A stretch of 30,743 bases of DNA, from contig CAKVCK010000032.1 in the NCBI GenBank assembly GCA_934725575.1, positions 1 through 30,743 of the forward strand, written 5' to 3'. The notes below the pieces were generated by a model. The model was given only the letters and a program-made list of their open reading frames with translations, was not told where the DNA came from and ran no database searches. The translations under genes were made by a program, and so were the position numbers. Source of the DNA: an uncultured Bacteroidales bacterium (GTDB taxonomy: Bacteria; Bacteroidota; Bacteroidia; Bacteroidales; UBA932). Positions 1-8,564 of the stretch are shown in pieces (position 1 is the stretch's first letter; every line of letters starts with the position of its first letter).

Positions 1-28
1 ACACTGATTTCAAAGAACTATTATTCTA

Positions 29-47
29 CGGCGTTCGCGCCGCGGCG
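29..47. other. GC-rich inverted repeat (short hairpin) ahead of the first gene
   Basis: Positions 29-42 form a perfect 5-bp stem, CGGCG, closed by a TTCG tetraloop. It overlaps the 10-bp palindrome CGCCGCGGCG at 38-47. There is no T-tract after it, so it is not a convincing intrinsic terminator. It could be the remnant of an upstream gene's 3' end or a leader structure for the gene at 116. Confidence 0.3.
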
Positions 48-115
48 TAAAACTTATAAAATTAACGAACTATTGATTATGAGAAATGTTATATAATCTT
101 TTTAAGGTTCGTGCT

Positions 116-1375
116 ATGAGGCGTTATATTCTATTTATGATTCTGTTATTGGCGGGGGGCTCCATCTTTGCTTCCGTCATCAATGAGGGCACGGACACTT
201 TGAGGGCGTCTGTTGTACGTGGTGAGCGCAGCGCTAAGCCCATTGTCAGGGAGGCCAGCCGTGATTTCTCCAGAAACCAGACTGACTATTACGCCTCGTT
301 TTTGATAGTGAGAACCATTAGCGCCGGCGGAAAATTCAGGGAGGCGCAGAGTGCTGTGGGCGTGTTCGCCTCCCTGGATTTCAACCAGAAGACGAACACA
401 AGACTCTACTGGGAAGACCCGAACGCGATGGGGCGTTTGTACGTCTGCGACACATTCGTCAGCGAGAATCTTTTTGCTGACAGGAACGAGGTCAATCCGG
501 TCTTGAGGGTCATATCGAAAGACCGTATGGATGACATCAACGCACTCAAAGTAAACTATGCCAATTCGTTCGATGTGTCGGCCCTGGACCGGAAAAGGGC
601 GGTTGAGATATTCTCTCCGCTGAACCCGAAGATGACGGGCGCCTACAGTTACAAGAACTCCGGAACGGCCGTGGTCAACGGCAGGAAAGTCAGAGTCATC
701 GATTTCGTCTCGAACGCCAACACTGTCACGTCAAAAAACAGGATCGTCTGTTCCGGGCAGCTGTTCATTGACCATAACGGACGCGTCCAAAGGATTGTGA
801 TAAAGAATATGGATGACAGGTTCACGAGATATGTCCGGAATTTTTCGGAAATGACAATGGCCACTCCGTACACGTACACGATAACCTATGGCGAAAAGGA
901 CGGCCGGATCTACACCAAGAGCATAAGGCAGGAACTGTCCTGGATAAAACCGGGAACTGCTTCCGGCCCGCTCTACAGTGCCGAGTGGAATCCTTACCGT
1001 AATCCGTTCGAAAACCGGATTGAAACAAGTTTTGTGATGACCTTCTCGGAGCCGCAGACGGTGAATACGGACAGAAAGGGATCCGCGACCTCCGCAAACA
1101 CGATCTTGTGCTACAATGAATCCCGTGATTTCGACTTCTGGAAGCGGGTTCTTTCATCCAATATAGATCTTGGCAAGTTTATGAAGGACACCGGAACCAC
1201 TTGGGACACCCTTTGCGCCCAGACCGTCACCAGGCAGGAGAGGGAACTTGTCTCGGTCAGCGGCGAGGCCAAGGTGGCGGATGTGAAATCCAAAATGTCG
1301 GCAAGGACGGAAAGAGCCCGGAATGTGTACAGGACAATATTCAAAAAAGACTATACTGATGATTTCCTGCGATGA
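116..1375 (+). CDS. Secreted protein of uncertain family (Bacteroidales)
   Basis: 419 residues from ATG 116. An in-frame ATG at 86 would add ten residues that spoil the signal peptide, so 116 is preferred. The N-terminus (MRRYILFMILLLAGG, then SIFAS) is a classical signal peptide with no lipobox, so the product should be periplasmic or outer-membrane associated. There are no further membrane segments. The middle and C-terminal part alternates beta-strand-like stretches. Its layout (a tyrosine-rich strand, 'GQLFID..GRVQRIVI', then a second strand) loosely resembles the C-terminal half of Bacteroidetes proteins annotated as carboxypeptidase-regulatory-domain-like. That is a weak resemblance and I see no catalytic motif. 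The stop lies 7 nt before the next gene, so both are probably one transcript with the propeller lipoprotein that follows. Confidence 0.6.
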   Translation: MRRYILFMILLLAGGSIFASVINEGTDTLRASVVRGERSAKPIVREASRDFSRNQTDYYASFLIVRTISAGGKFREAQSAVGVFASLDFNQKTNTRLYWEDPNAMGRLYVCDTFVSENLFADRNEVNPVLRVISKDRMDDINALKVNYANSFDVSALDRKRAVEIFSPLNPKMTGAYSYKNSGTAVVNGRKVRVIDFVSNANTVTSKNRIVCSGQLFIDHNGRVQRIVIKNMDDRFTRYVRNFSEMTMATPYTYTITYGEKDGRIYTKSIRQELSWIKPGTASGPLYSAEWNPYRNPFENRIETSFVMTFSEPQTVNTDRKGSATSANTILCYNESRDFDFWKRVLSSNIDLGKFMKDTGTTWDTLCAQTVTRQERELVSVSGEAKVADVKSKMSARTERARNVYRTIFKKDYTDDFLR

Positions 1376-1382
1376 TAAGACT

Positions 1383-2552
1383 ATGAGAAAGAGAATGATA
1401 ACCATATTGGCCACGCTCGCTACCCTGTGCTCGGTGTCATCCTGCCATAATGAGCCCGGTCCCTATGACGGAACCGTGGCCCGCGGGGCCAAAAAAATAA
1501 CCATTAACTCATTGACCTTTGACACCCTTAGGGTCGATGCGAAGTACACATCCCTTTCCGGCCAATGGCATATGAAAGACAGCATCTTATGCTTCGTTGA
1601 TGAATATGCCGTCGGAGTGAAGGAATATGACCTTGAAGGCAATTTCCTTGGGGATCACATCCGCCAGGGGAACGGTCCTGATGAGGTTATCGCTCCGTCT
1701 TTCATATCAACATTTGACAAGACCACGGGTGATTTTGTTATGGAAGACTCAAACTGCTTTATCTACAGGTTCTCAAAGGATTATAAGAAACTGTTCACAT
1801 TGGACAAGGCCTGGTTCACCGCACTGAGTCAGAATTTCGGGAATAAAGGCTGGTCCGACCTTTACAACAATCCTGACCCGGAGGTGCCGGAGATGTATGA
1901 ATATAATTTCGAGTGTGCCAGGATGCAGTCCGTTGATTCGGAAGTGATAATGCCAGTCATCACCGAGCACGTCAGCTACAACGGCTGCGACAGAAGGTAC
2001 AACAAGGGATTCTGGAAGGATTCGTACATATTCATTAGGTTCCGTCCGGAGAAGATTGCCTCAAGTAAGGTCCTTTTCGGCCACTATCCACCTATTTATT
2101 CGAAAAGGAACATTCCTGCATTCTCAAAATACGACTTCTGCGCGGATGAGAAAGGTGCTATTGTCACGTTCGCGGCTGATTCGAGAATATTCATAATGGA
2201 TTATGAAGGGAATATTGCCGGTTCCTTTGGATTTCCAGAGGACGGGATCTCCGGAAATTATCCGGCGACATCCTCCTTTGAGGAGTATGAGTCCAAGCGT
2301 AAGAAAATGATGGAACAATATGGCTTCTATGATAGGCTTGCGCGGTGCGGAGACTACATTTTCAGGACCTGCCATCTGGACAAATCGGCCGGGACAATAC
2401 TCCAGATCTATGACGGAAACTATGACCTTGTGGGACGTGTTCCTGTCGGTGACGGATTTGAAGTGATAGGCGAATGTAATGGCACCTATTACGCTTATAA
2501 TAGCCTTGATTTGGATTCGGAACAGTTTATCATCATAACTTTCAGAATATGA
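1383..2552 (+). CDS. BF3164-like six-bladed beta-propeller lipoprotein (copy 1)
   Basis: 389 residues from ATG 1383; a frame-open ATG at 1323 overlaps the upstream gene and lacks a signal. The signal peptide ends in a lipobox, VSSC (Cys21), giving a lipid-anchored envelope protein. The signature GNGPDE (residues 96-101) sits after the first blade, followed by repeated strand pairs such as 'IFIMDYEGNIAGSFGF' and 'LQIYDGNYDLVGRVPV'. This is the pattern of the BF3164-like (TolB-type) Bacteroidales propeller lipoproteins. Two relatives occur at 7452 and 9642 with the same G-x-G-P-x-E signature. Such propellers are usually binding scaffolds; no enzyme residues are visible. The ligand is unknown; the neighbouring NVEALA peptides are a plausible partner by context only. 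Confidence 0.75.
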   Translation: MRKRMITILATLATLCSVSSCHNEPGPYDGTVARGAKKITINSLTFDTLRVDAKYTSLSGQWHMKDSILCFVDEYAVGVKEYDLEGNFLGDHIRQGNGPDEVIAPSFISTFDKTTGDFVMEDSNCFIYRFSKDYKKLFTLDKAWFTALSQNFGNKGWSDLYNNPDPEVPEMYEYNFECARMQSVDSEVIMPVITEHVSYNGCDRRYNKGFWKDSYIFIRFRPEKIASSKVLFGHYPPIYSKRNIPAFSKYDFCADEKGAIVTFAADSRIFIMDYEGNIAGSFGFPEDGISGNYPATSSFEEYESKRKKMMEQYGFYDRLARCGDYIFRTCHLDKSAGTILQIYDGNYDLVGRVPVGDGFEVIGECNGTYYAYNSLDLDSEQFIIITFRI

Positions 2553-2665
2553 GTATGCAACATAACACATTGTCTTTGAGTATAAAAATCGGAATTACCA
2601 CAAACGCTGACCGACAGCAAAGCATTGTCCGGATAGACTATTTTGTCGAAAACGGAGAAAGATAA
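2549..2665 (+). CDS. Possible 38-residue ORF, translationally coupled (doubtful)
   Basis: An ATG at 2549 overlaps the stop of the propeller gene as ATGA, and the frame stays open for 38 codons to TAA at 2663-2665. It begins MSMQHNTLSLSIKIG. There is no signal peptide, cysteine or recognisable motif. The coupling geometry is the only argument; it may be chance or a decayed gene end. The rest of the 2553-2817 gap shows only the promoter noted separately. Confidence 0.2.
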   Translation: MSMQHNTLSLSIKIGITTNADRQQSIVRIDYFVENGER

Positions 2666-2755
2666 GGTCGCCTTCAGCCCATTCAAGAAAATCTGAAAGT
2701 GATATCCCTTGATGAATCAACCCAGACTTTGTATGGGTCGATTCCAGTGATTTAG

Positions 2756-2783
2756 TTGGTTTCAGAGAAAATAATTATCTTTG
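2756..2783 (+). promoter_or_regulatory. Bacteroidetes-type promoter for the TPR-HTH gene
   Basis: TATCTTTG at 2776-2783 matches the TAnnTTTG -7 consensus exactly. A TTG at 2756-2758 lies 17 nt upstream, slightly closer than the usual 19-21 nt. The start codon is 35 nt downstream at 2818, preceded by AAGGAG at 2801-2806. Confidence 0.5.
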
Positions 2784-2817
2784 CTGAGGACTAATCCAGT
2801 AAGGAGACAGATCTGTA

Positions 2818-4587
2818 ATGAAACCATTCTATGTCATTCTGAATTTTATAGCGATTGCTATTGCGGCAACTGTAGCATCCTCCTGCGGGAACAGTGAGGC
2901 AGGGCGGGTTATGGACTCCACCGAGGACGTTATGTGGACAAGGCCAGACAGTGCGCTGGCTGCGCTGGAATCGATTGACACGCTGAGTCTTAAGACCAAG
3001 GCGCAGCGTGCGAGGTACTCGCTGCTGTACACGATGGCGTTGGCCAGAAATCATAGAGACATCCCTGATCTGCGTATCATCAAACCTGCTGCGGGCTATT
3101 ATGATCGCCACGGTTCCAATGATGACAAGATGAAGATGTATTTCTATCTTGGGACGGCGCAGTATGACGCGGGAGATCCGGAATCAGCGATAGCGAGTTA
3201 TATCCGTTCGAAGGAATATTCATCCCATTCGGACAATCTCGTGTTCAAGGGAATCATCAGTTCCTCCATTTCTGATGTCTATTTGTGGAACAATAATAAT
3301 ACTGAGAGCATTTCATATTGTAAGGAGGCCTGCGATTATTTTGCTCAGGCCAAGGACTCTTTCAGGCTGTGGAATACTACTGGATTGTTGGCAAATCGCT
3401 ATTCGAACATTCGGGACTGGACTAAGGCCGACAGCCTTTATTCTATTTTCTTCTCGCAACCAGTCCGTGACACCTCAATTTATTCAGGACAATTATTGAA
3501 TCTTGCGTGGAACAACATCTTCAAACCAGGTTCTGACCCTCACGAATCCATTGACTTGTTTAGAAAGGCGACTGGGGAATACGGCGTAATACCTTCTATA
3601 AGCGATTATGGTGTCTATGCCTATGCTTCTGATGTCATAGGAGACCACGATACCGCAAATGATATTATCAGGCAGTTGGATAAAGTGGACAGCAGTTCGA
3701 CTATCTTAAAGATTTGGAAGTATAGGATATTAAAGCGTCGTGGGGATTACAAGGAGGCTTTAGTGTACCTCGAACAATCAATAGATGATAGGGATTCCGA
3801 GGTATTGGAAACTGTGGGCCAATCAGTGGCGTTGGCTCAGTCGGATTATTATGAGAACAAGTCCTTGTTGCTGGATAAGGACAGAAGGATCCAGCGTCAG
3901 ATGAAATGGCTGATTTTCCTGATAGCCTTGTTGGTGGTGGCATCAGGCCTGGGCATTTATTCAAAACGCAAAAAGTTGTGGCAGCGTCAGATGGAGGAAA
4001 TGTCATTCATTAATGACGAAGTGAACCAAAGGCTTAATGAGATTCTGCTTAGTGAGAAGGAGCATTTGCACGCCATAGATTCGCTGAAATCTGCGAATGA
4101 GTTGGCTGAAAAGAATATACAAACCTTGTCGGAAAAACTTTCTGATGCCGCCGAAAAGGAGCGGATGTTGATGGTACTGAGGGCGAAATATGTCCAGGCG
4201 AACAAACGGCAGTACGCCCAAATGAATGACCTGTGCAGACAGTATCTGGAATTCCCAAAAACTTCCCAGAGCGGAAAGGATGAGATTTATGCTAAGGTCA
4301 AAAAGATCCTTGCGATATTGGATGAGCCGAACGAAAAGGAGCTTGAGTCTATGCTTGATGACAATCTCGAGGGCATAATGACAAAGCTAAGGGCGGCGAT
4401 ACCGGATACTACTGAGAAGGATTTCCGTTTCATCTCCTTCCTGATCCTTGGCTTTGACACCAAGACCATAGCCAGAATGATGGACTATAATGTGAACACT
4501 GTTTACACAAAGCGGTACAACATTAAAGAAAAAATCGCAAGGTTGGACGACGAAAACAAGACTCTTTTCTCGGAATTGATATCGTGA
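2818..4587 (+). CDS. Transmembrane TPR / coiled-coil / HTH regulator
   Basis: 589 residues. The N-terminus is a lipoprotein-like signal ending VASSC (Cys22). Residues about 30-340 are tetratricopeptide-like helical repeats, beginning with the 'RPDSALAALESID' element typical of Bacteroidales TPR regulators. A single strong membrane segment at about 364-382 (KWLIFLIALLVVASGLGIYS) ends in a basic KRKK stretch. A long coiled coil follows at about 388-475. The C-terminus (about 535-580) reads as a LuxR/GerE-like helix-turn-helix: 'FLILGFDTKTIARMM' then 'NVNTVYTKRYNIKEKIA'. Expected topology is TPR outside, HTH inside, with no kinase or receiver domain, so it could relay an envelope signal straight to DNA. 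It has its own promoter and precedes the NVEALA gene run across an AT-rich gap, making it the natural candidate regulator. The HTH call is by pattern only. Confidence 0.75.
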   Translation: MKPFYVILNFIAIAIAATVASSCGNSEAGRVMDSTEDVMWTRPDSALAALESIDTLSLKTKAQRARYSLLYTMALARNHRDIPDLRIIKPAAGYYDRHGSNDDKMKMYFYLGTAQYDAGDPESAIASYIRSKEYSSHSDNLVFKGIISSSISDVYLWNNNNTESISYCKEACDYFAQAKDSFRLWNTTGLLANRYSNIRDWTKADSLYSIFFSQPVRDTSIYSGQLLNLAWNNIFKPGSDPHESIDLFRKATGEYGVIPSISDYGVYAYASDVIGDHDTANDIIRQLDKVDSSSTILKIWKYRILKRRGDYKEALVYLEQSIDDRDSEVLETVGQSVALAQSDYYENKSLLLDKDRRIQRQMKWLIFLIALLVVASGLGIYSKRKKLWQRQMEEMSFINDEVNQRLNEILLSEKEHLHAIDSLKSANELAEKNIQTLSEKLSDAAEKERMLMVLRAKYVQANKRQYAQMNDLCRQYLEFPKTSQSGKDEIYAKVKKILAILDEPNEKELESMLDDNLEGIMTKLRAAIPDTTEKDFRFISFLILGFDTKTIARMMDYNVNTVYTKRYNIKEKIARLDDENKTLFSELIS

Positions 4588-4603
4588 TTGATGTAATCGC
4601 TTA

Positions 4604-4668
4604 ATAATTAGCGTATTGTTAATTGTGATATATCGCTGATATTTGATTAATATGCTGATAATTAGTGT
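4604..4668. repeat. Pair of direct repeats ATAATTAGYGT in the AT-rich intergenic region
   Basis: ATAATTAGCGT at 4604-4614 recurs as ATAATTAGTGT at 4658-4668, spaced 54 bp start to start, about five helical turns. A second pair of similar words lies between and beside them (CGCTGATATTT at 4634-4644, TGCTGATAATT at 4654-4664). The 4588-4816 gap is strongly AT-rich and otherwise contains only the promoter at 4764. The repeats could be operator half-sites for the adjacent HTH protein, but AT-rich sequence makes chance repeats common. Confidence 0.3.
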
Positions 4669-4763
4669 GTTAGATGGGATAAAGTGAGAAAATGAATCTC
4701 AATCCGTTTGTAACTAATTAAGAATTAAGGAATTATAATTGCTTAAAGTGAAACTATTTTTCA

Positions 4764-4793
4764 TTGTATAACCGATCTTTCTCCCGAACTTTG
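4764..4793 (+). promoter_or_regulatory. Bacteroidetes-type promoter for the NVEALA gene run
   Basis: TTG at 4764-4766, 19 nt, then GAACTTTG at 4786-4793, a seven-of-eight match to TAnnTTTG. The start codon of the DUF3244 gene is 23 nt further on at 4817. No comparable promoter was seen between 5207 and 12971, so this may drive the whole run. Confidence 0.55.
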
Positions 4794-4816
4794 CAGTCGG
4801 AAATAAAACATTTTTT

Positions 4817-5206
4817 ATGAGAAAGGTTATACTAATATTATTGTCATTGTTGACAGCTAATATTGCGGTGTATTCGCAAAATGAGGACATAAAAACTATT
4901 CTAGTTAAAGAAAAAACGAACTCTAACATAAAAGGTAACCTTGCCCCGGCGAAAGTTCAAGTTGAGTGCTTCTATTATTCTTACACGAACAGTCTTGAAT
5001 TGTCGTTCCTGTCAAATCTCGGAACGGTGGATGTTGTGCTTGAGAATCAGACTACAGGAGAAATCCACGACTATGTCGGGAACAGTGCTTCAGGAAGGAT
5101 GGTGATCCCTATAGAACCTAATACCGCCTACAGAATGGACATCACAACGGAGAACGGTCATAATTACTACGCCGTGTTCTTCACTGATAATGATTCTGAC
5201 GAATAA
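4817..5206 (+). CDS. DUF3244 family secreted beta-sandwich protein
   Basis: 129 residues with a clean signal peptide (MRKVILILLSLLTANIAVYS, cut near SQN). The mature part is a short all-beta protein: 'SLELSFLSNLGTVDVVLEN', a 'TTGEIHDY' turn, 'MVIPIEPNTAYRMDIT' and a last 'YYAVFF' strand. This is the strand order of the DUF3244 family, common in Bacteroidales and Ig-like in fold. Its length is normal for the family and it has a free acidic C-terminus (DNDSDE). Function is unknown. It is first in the gene run behind the 4764 promoter and lies 21 nt before the transglutaminase-like gene. Confidence 0.75.
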   Translation: MRKVILILLSLLTANIAVYSQNEDIKTILVKEKTNSNIKGNLAPAKVQVECFYYSYTNSLELSFLSNLGTVDVVLENQTTGEIHDYVGNSASGRMVIPIEPNTAYRMDITTENGHNYYAVFFTDNDSDE

Positions 5207-5227
5207 TCTTCATAATAATTCAGGAAT

Positions 5228-7153
5228 ATGCCCAACTCGCTTAAATGTTTGATTGTTTTTGCCACGCTTGTCGCATTCTCTTGCTCTTATGACCAAGTGG
5301 ATGTCGCGCTGCGAATGGCGGGAGAGAACCGTGGCGAGTTGGAGCGTGTTCTGGAATACTTTGAAAAGACTGGCGATAAAGAGAAAATAGCCGCCTCCCG
5401 TTTTTTGATAGGGAATATGCCTGGGCATAAGTCAATGCGTGGTGCCTATGAGGAATATTGGGACGAGGCGGATCGTACTCTCTCGGCCTCTGATGGATCG
5501 CTTTCGATTCTGGACTCCCTTGAAGCCCTGAAGGAAAAGTATGACGGGCGGATATATTATGATTTCGACCTAAATTACATATCGGCAGATTATCTTATTC
5601 ACGACATCGAGACAGCGTTCGATCAGTGGCGGAATGGTGAGTGGGCCCGACATTTGACATTCGAGGAATTTTGCGAATGGCTGCTGCCCTACACTTGTTC
5701 CGACAATCAGCCGTTGATGAACTGGCGTGACAGCCTATCGGACTTCGCACGAAGTTACATCGATCATTTGAATGAATGTGATGAATATATAGGGAATCCG
5801 CGTGCGCCGATAATGCGTGTCAATAACAAACTCATCCCTATGATTACAGAGCAGAAGTGGATTCATTCTGGTCACGGGTATCCTATTTATGATCCTTCGG
5901 TTTTTGTCAAGCTTCCCGGTGCGTCGTGCAACGAATATATGACAAATGGAATGCTCATAATGCGGAGTAAAGGAATTCCTGTCGGTATGGACTATACACC
6001 GCAGTTCGCAGATCGATTGTATGGGCATTATTGGAATGTTTATCCGAATGTGAGAGGCCGGAATACAATGTTTACGTCGTTTGGGGTCAATCCGGATTAT
6101 CCTCATTATCCTAATGTCGTTTTCGCCAAAGTAGTTCGCCAGACATATTCGGCAAATGAAGAATATTTGAAACTACTTCGTAGACATAAGGGAAATGTCC
6201 CTAAAATGTATGATTCTCCATTCTTTAAGGATGTCACGGATGAGTATCAGGAAACTTCAGATGTTTGTGTCGAGCTGATGAAAGGTGTGCGGCTGTCAAG
6301 CCGTGATGTTTTCATCTGTGTTTTTGGGGATGATGGTTGGGAACCAGTGTCTTGGGGACAAGCCAAATTTGGCAAAGCCAAGTTCTTGAATATGGGTCGG
6401 CGTGCAATGTATTTAACATTAGGATATGTTGAAGGGGCGTTGGAAGCAGTCTCATATCCATTCTTTTTGAATGATTTTGGCGAGGTTTCGTATGTGGGGA
6501 AAAATGAAAGTGCCGAAAAGACAAGCTTTAGGTTGAACAGAAAATATCCTATGTTTCAGCACGTGATATTTGCCCAACGCTATCTTCACGGGGGCATAGT
6601 CCTTGGTGCGGAAGACAAATCCTTCCGGAATGCGGATACAGTTTGTGTTTTTCCGGAATGGAGCCTGACTTCAGGAATGGTTTCTACAGGACAAGAATGC
6701 CCGCATAGATATTGGCGTTTCATTTCAAATATGAGATCGAAGTCTGATATGGCGGAATTGTATTTCTATGATGATAACAGTCTGAGAGTTGATATGACTG
6801 CGGATTCAGATTCCTTATCTTATATCATAGATGGAGATCCATTGACATATTATTCGGCTGATCGTGATGATCCTTCTGGGGTACTAGATGCCGGAAAGCC
6901 TGTAATGTTGGGGCATATCTCATATATTCGTAGAGGAGATGGAAATGCGATTATCCCTGGTGATTTATATCGTGTGTCTTGGTGGAACGGAAAGGGATGG
7001 ACAGTTCATTGTGAAGTTGAGGCGAAAGACATAGAACTTCAAATTGAAGATATCCCTGCCGACAAGTTGTGTTATATTGAAGGTTTATCAAGAGGAGTTC
7101 AGAATAGAATATTCACATATGATTTTGAACTTGATCGACCGGTATGGAGATAA
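5228..7153 (+). CDS. Transglutaminase-like lipoprotein with C-terminal discoidin-like domain
   Basis: 641 residues. A lipobox VAFSC (Cys19) predicts an envelope lipoprotein. The N-terminal third (about 30-220) is helical, as in Bacteroides transglutaminase-like proteins. The catalytic-type core follows: Cys234 in GASCNEYMTNG, a 'RSKGIPVGMDYTPQ' strand, and His267 in GHYWNV. The expected third residue, an Asp after the His strand, is not obvious. The C-terminal stretch (about 515-640, including 'IIDGDPLTYYSADR') resembles an F5/8 type C (discoidin) fold, which often binds glycans. Members may act as proteases or cross-linking enzymes; the reaction here cannot be told. It lies 24 nt before NVEALA peptide 1, so a role in trimming or cross-linking the peptides is possible but unproven. 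Confidence 0.7.
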   Translation: MPNSLKCLIVFATLVAFSCSYDQVDVALRMAGENRGELERVLEYFEKTGDKEKIAASRFLIGNMPGHKSMRGAYEEYWDEADRTLSASDGSLSILDSLEALKEKYDGRIYYDFDLNYISADYLIHDIETAFDQWRNGEWARHLTFEEFCEWLLPYTCSDNQPLMNWRDSLSDFARSYIDHLNECDEYIGNPRAPIMRVNNKLIPMITEQKWIHSGHGYPIYDPSVFVKLPGASCNEYMTNGMLIMRSKGIPVGMDYTPQFADRLYGHYWNVYPNVRGRNTMFTSFGVNPDYPHYPNVVFAKVVRQTYSANEEYLKLLRRHKGNVPKMYDSPFFKDVTDEYQETSDVCVELMKGVRLSSRDVFICVFGDDGWEPVSWGQAKFGKAKFLNMGRRAMYLTLGYVEGALEAVSYPFFLNDFGEVSYVGKNESAEKTSFRLNRKYPMFQHVIFAQRYLHGGIVLGAEDKSFRNADTVCVFPEWSLTSGMVSTGQECPHRYWRFISNMRSKSDMAELYFYDDNSLRVDMTADSDSLSYIIDGDPLTYYSADRDDPSGVLDAGKPVMLGHISYIRRGDGNAIIPGDLYRVSWWNGKGWTVHCEVEAKDIELQIEDIPADKLCYIEGLSRGVQNRIFTYDFELDRPVWR

Positions 7154-7177
7154 GGTTTATTTATTATAGTTCAATTT

Positions 7178-7441
7178 ATGAAAAAGAAATTATTTTTGAT
7201 TTCAAGCGCAACGATAGTTGTACTTGCCGGAGTGTTCGGAATGAAATCCGTAATGGCTTTAACAAACCAGGATGCTTTATTTTTTGAGAATGTTAATGCT
7301 TTAACGGATGCGGAAACCACAGGAAAAGTATGTTATGATACCGTTACAATGGCTGAGGCTCAGAGGGTTTTATACTGTGGAAATTGTGCTTGGGTCGATG
7401 GGAAGCCTTCTACGTATTCTTCAAAGAAAAATTGTAATTAA
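7178..7441 (+). CDS. NVEALA-family peptide precursor 1
   Basis: 87 residues. It has a basic start (MKKK) and a membrane segment (about 5-27). The family motif appears as N38-V-N-A-L-T43. Then comes a polar core with four cysteines, C52, C67, C70 and C86, the middle pair in a YCGNC motif. Cutting after T43 would release a 44-residue peptide. The spacing C-x14-C-x2-C-x15-C matches the two other precursors at 9127 and 9391. NVEALA proteins are a Bacteroidales family of unknown function. The separation between the hydrophobic segment and the motif (about 15 residues) is long for ordinary signal peptidase cleavage, so dedicated processing is possible. The core contains D54-T-V, which fits the Bacteroidetes O-glycosylation sequon D-[ST]-[AILMTV]. 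Confidence 0.85.
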   Translation: MKKKLFLISSATIVVLAGVFGMKSVMALTNQDALFFENVNALTDAETTGKVCYDTVTMAEAQRVLYCGNCAWVDGKPSTYSSKKNCN

Positions 7442-7451
7442 GTAATAACAA

Positions 7452-8531
7452 ATGAAATTCATTTGTTCTATTATGGTGGCCATATTATTATTGGCCAGCA
7501 GTTGCAGTAATTCCTATTGCCCTTCGTTAGAGAAAGTGATTACAGTAGAGGAAAATGATTTCTATGAAATTTCTCTTTCCGAACTCAAATCCAAGGAAAT
7601 AAATCTTGGTTTAGTTGGAATTGTCGGAGTTCGGTACTGTGATTCTTTATTAGTTATCACAACTTCGGGGGAGGGGGTGGACCGGCTGCTTCATTTATAT
7701 GATCGCTATTGCTTGGAAAGTAAAGGAGACTTCTTCACAAAAGGGCGAGGACCAAAGGAATTGTTATTTCCGTTATTCGGAAGTTCCTTGTGTCTGGATA
7801 AAGAATCTGGTTCATATATGATGCGTTTTGTGGACAGGTACACTAACCGCTTTGTAGAGGTAAACCTTTCAGAGTCCATAATAAAGGAAGAAGCGGTCTT
7901 AAAGGAGCGTGAATTTAAAAACGGGGAGGAACTTTTCACCGCATTGCCTCTTGACGGATCCCGTTGCTTTATGAAGCGTATGGTTAAAAAAGGCACTTGT
8001 TTGGAGCGTTATATCAAGAATGCTGAAGGAATAGAAAGTATGAGTCCGTCAATGATCAGATTGAACTCCTATCAAATAGGGAAGAATGATGGCTATAACA
8101 TTAACTTGTTTTCAGGAGTCGTCGGCTATAACAGCTCTCGACAATTGATCGTTGAGGCGATGTGCTTGTTGAATCTTGTTCAGGTGTATCCTGTTGATGG
8201 CGATGGCGATTATACATTGTGCTATGGAAAAACTATGCCTGATATCCGGGTCCTTGAGAAGCAGTCGCCTCAGTTAAGCACTTATCATACAAATCTGTCA
8301 TTGAATGATAGTTACTTCTCAGTTATGTACATCGACGAAAGTGCGGGTGGGGATACAAAGGAAATTCACGGCTACTCCTGGGATGGTAGTCCATTGTTCC
8401 GTATACCATTGCCTTCGATTATTACCAAATATGACATTGACTGTAAAACCGGATCCTTATTGACGATTGATGATGAGGATCATATTCTGGAGTACAATAT
8501 TGAATATCTAAAGTCGTTAAGGATTGACTAA
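7452..8531 (+). CDS. BF3164-like beta-propeller lipoprotein (copy 2)
   Basis: 359 residues, starting 10 nt after NVEALA peptide 1. The signal peptide ends in LASSC (Cys18). The G-R-G-P-K-E signature is at residues 98-103, and blade-like repeats follow, for example 'GYSWDGSPLFRIPLPS' and 'DIDCKTGSLLTIDDED' near the end. It is the same family as the genes at 1383 and 9642, but the three differ strongly in sequence, so they are not recent duplicates. It is a lipid-anchored envelope protein without visible enzyme residues. Its place next to a precursor gene suggests a peptide-binding or co-export role; this is inference from context. Confidence 0.75.
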   Translation: MKFICSIMVAILLLASSCSNSYCPSLEKVITVEENDFYEISLSELKSKEINLGLVGIVGVRYCDSLLVITTSGEGVDRLLHLYDRYCLESKGDFFTKGRGPKELLFPLFGSSLCLDKESGSYMMRFVDRYTNRFVEVNLSESIIKEEAVLKEREFKNGEELFTALPLDGSRCFMKRMVKKGTCLERYIKNAEGIESMSPSMIRLNSYQIGKNDGYNINLFSGVVGYNSSRQLIVEAMCLLNLVQVYPVDGDGDYTLCYGKTMPDIRVLEKQSPQLSTYHTNLSLNDSYFSVMYIDESAGGDTKEIHGYSWDGSPLFRIPLPSIITKYDIDCKTGSLLTIDDEDHILEYNIEYLKSLRID

Positions 8532-8564
8532 AGACCATTAGTATGTTTTGTTAATTGGTTGTTT

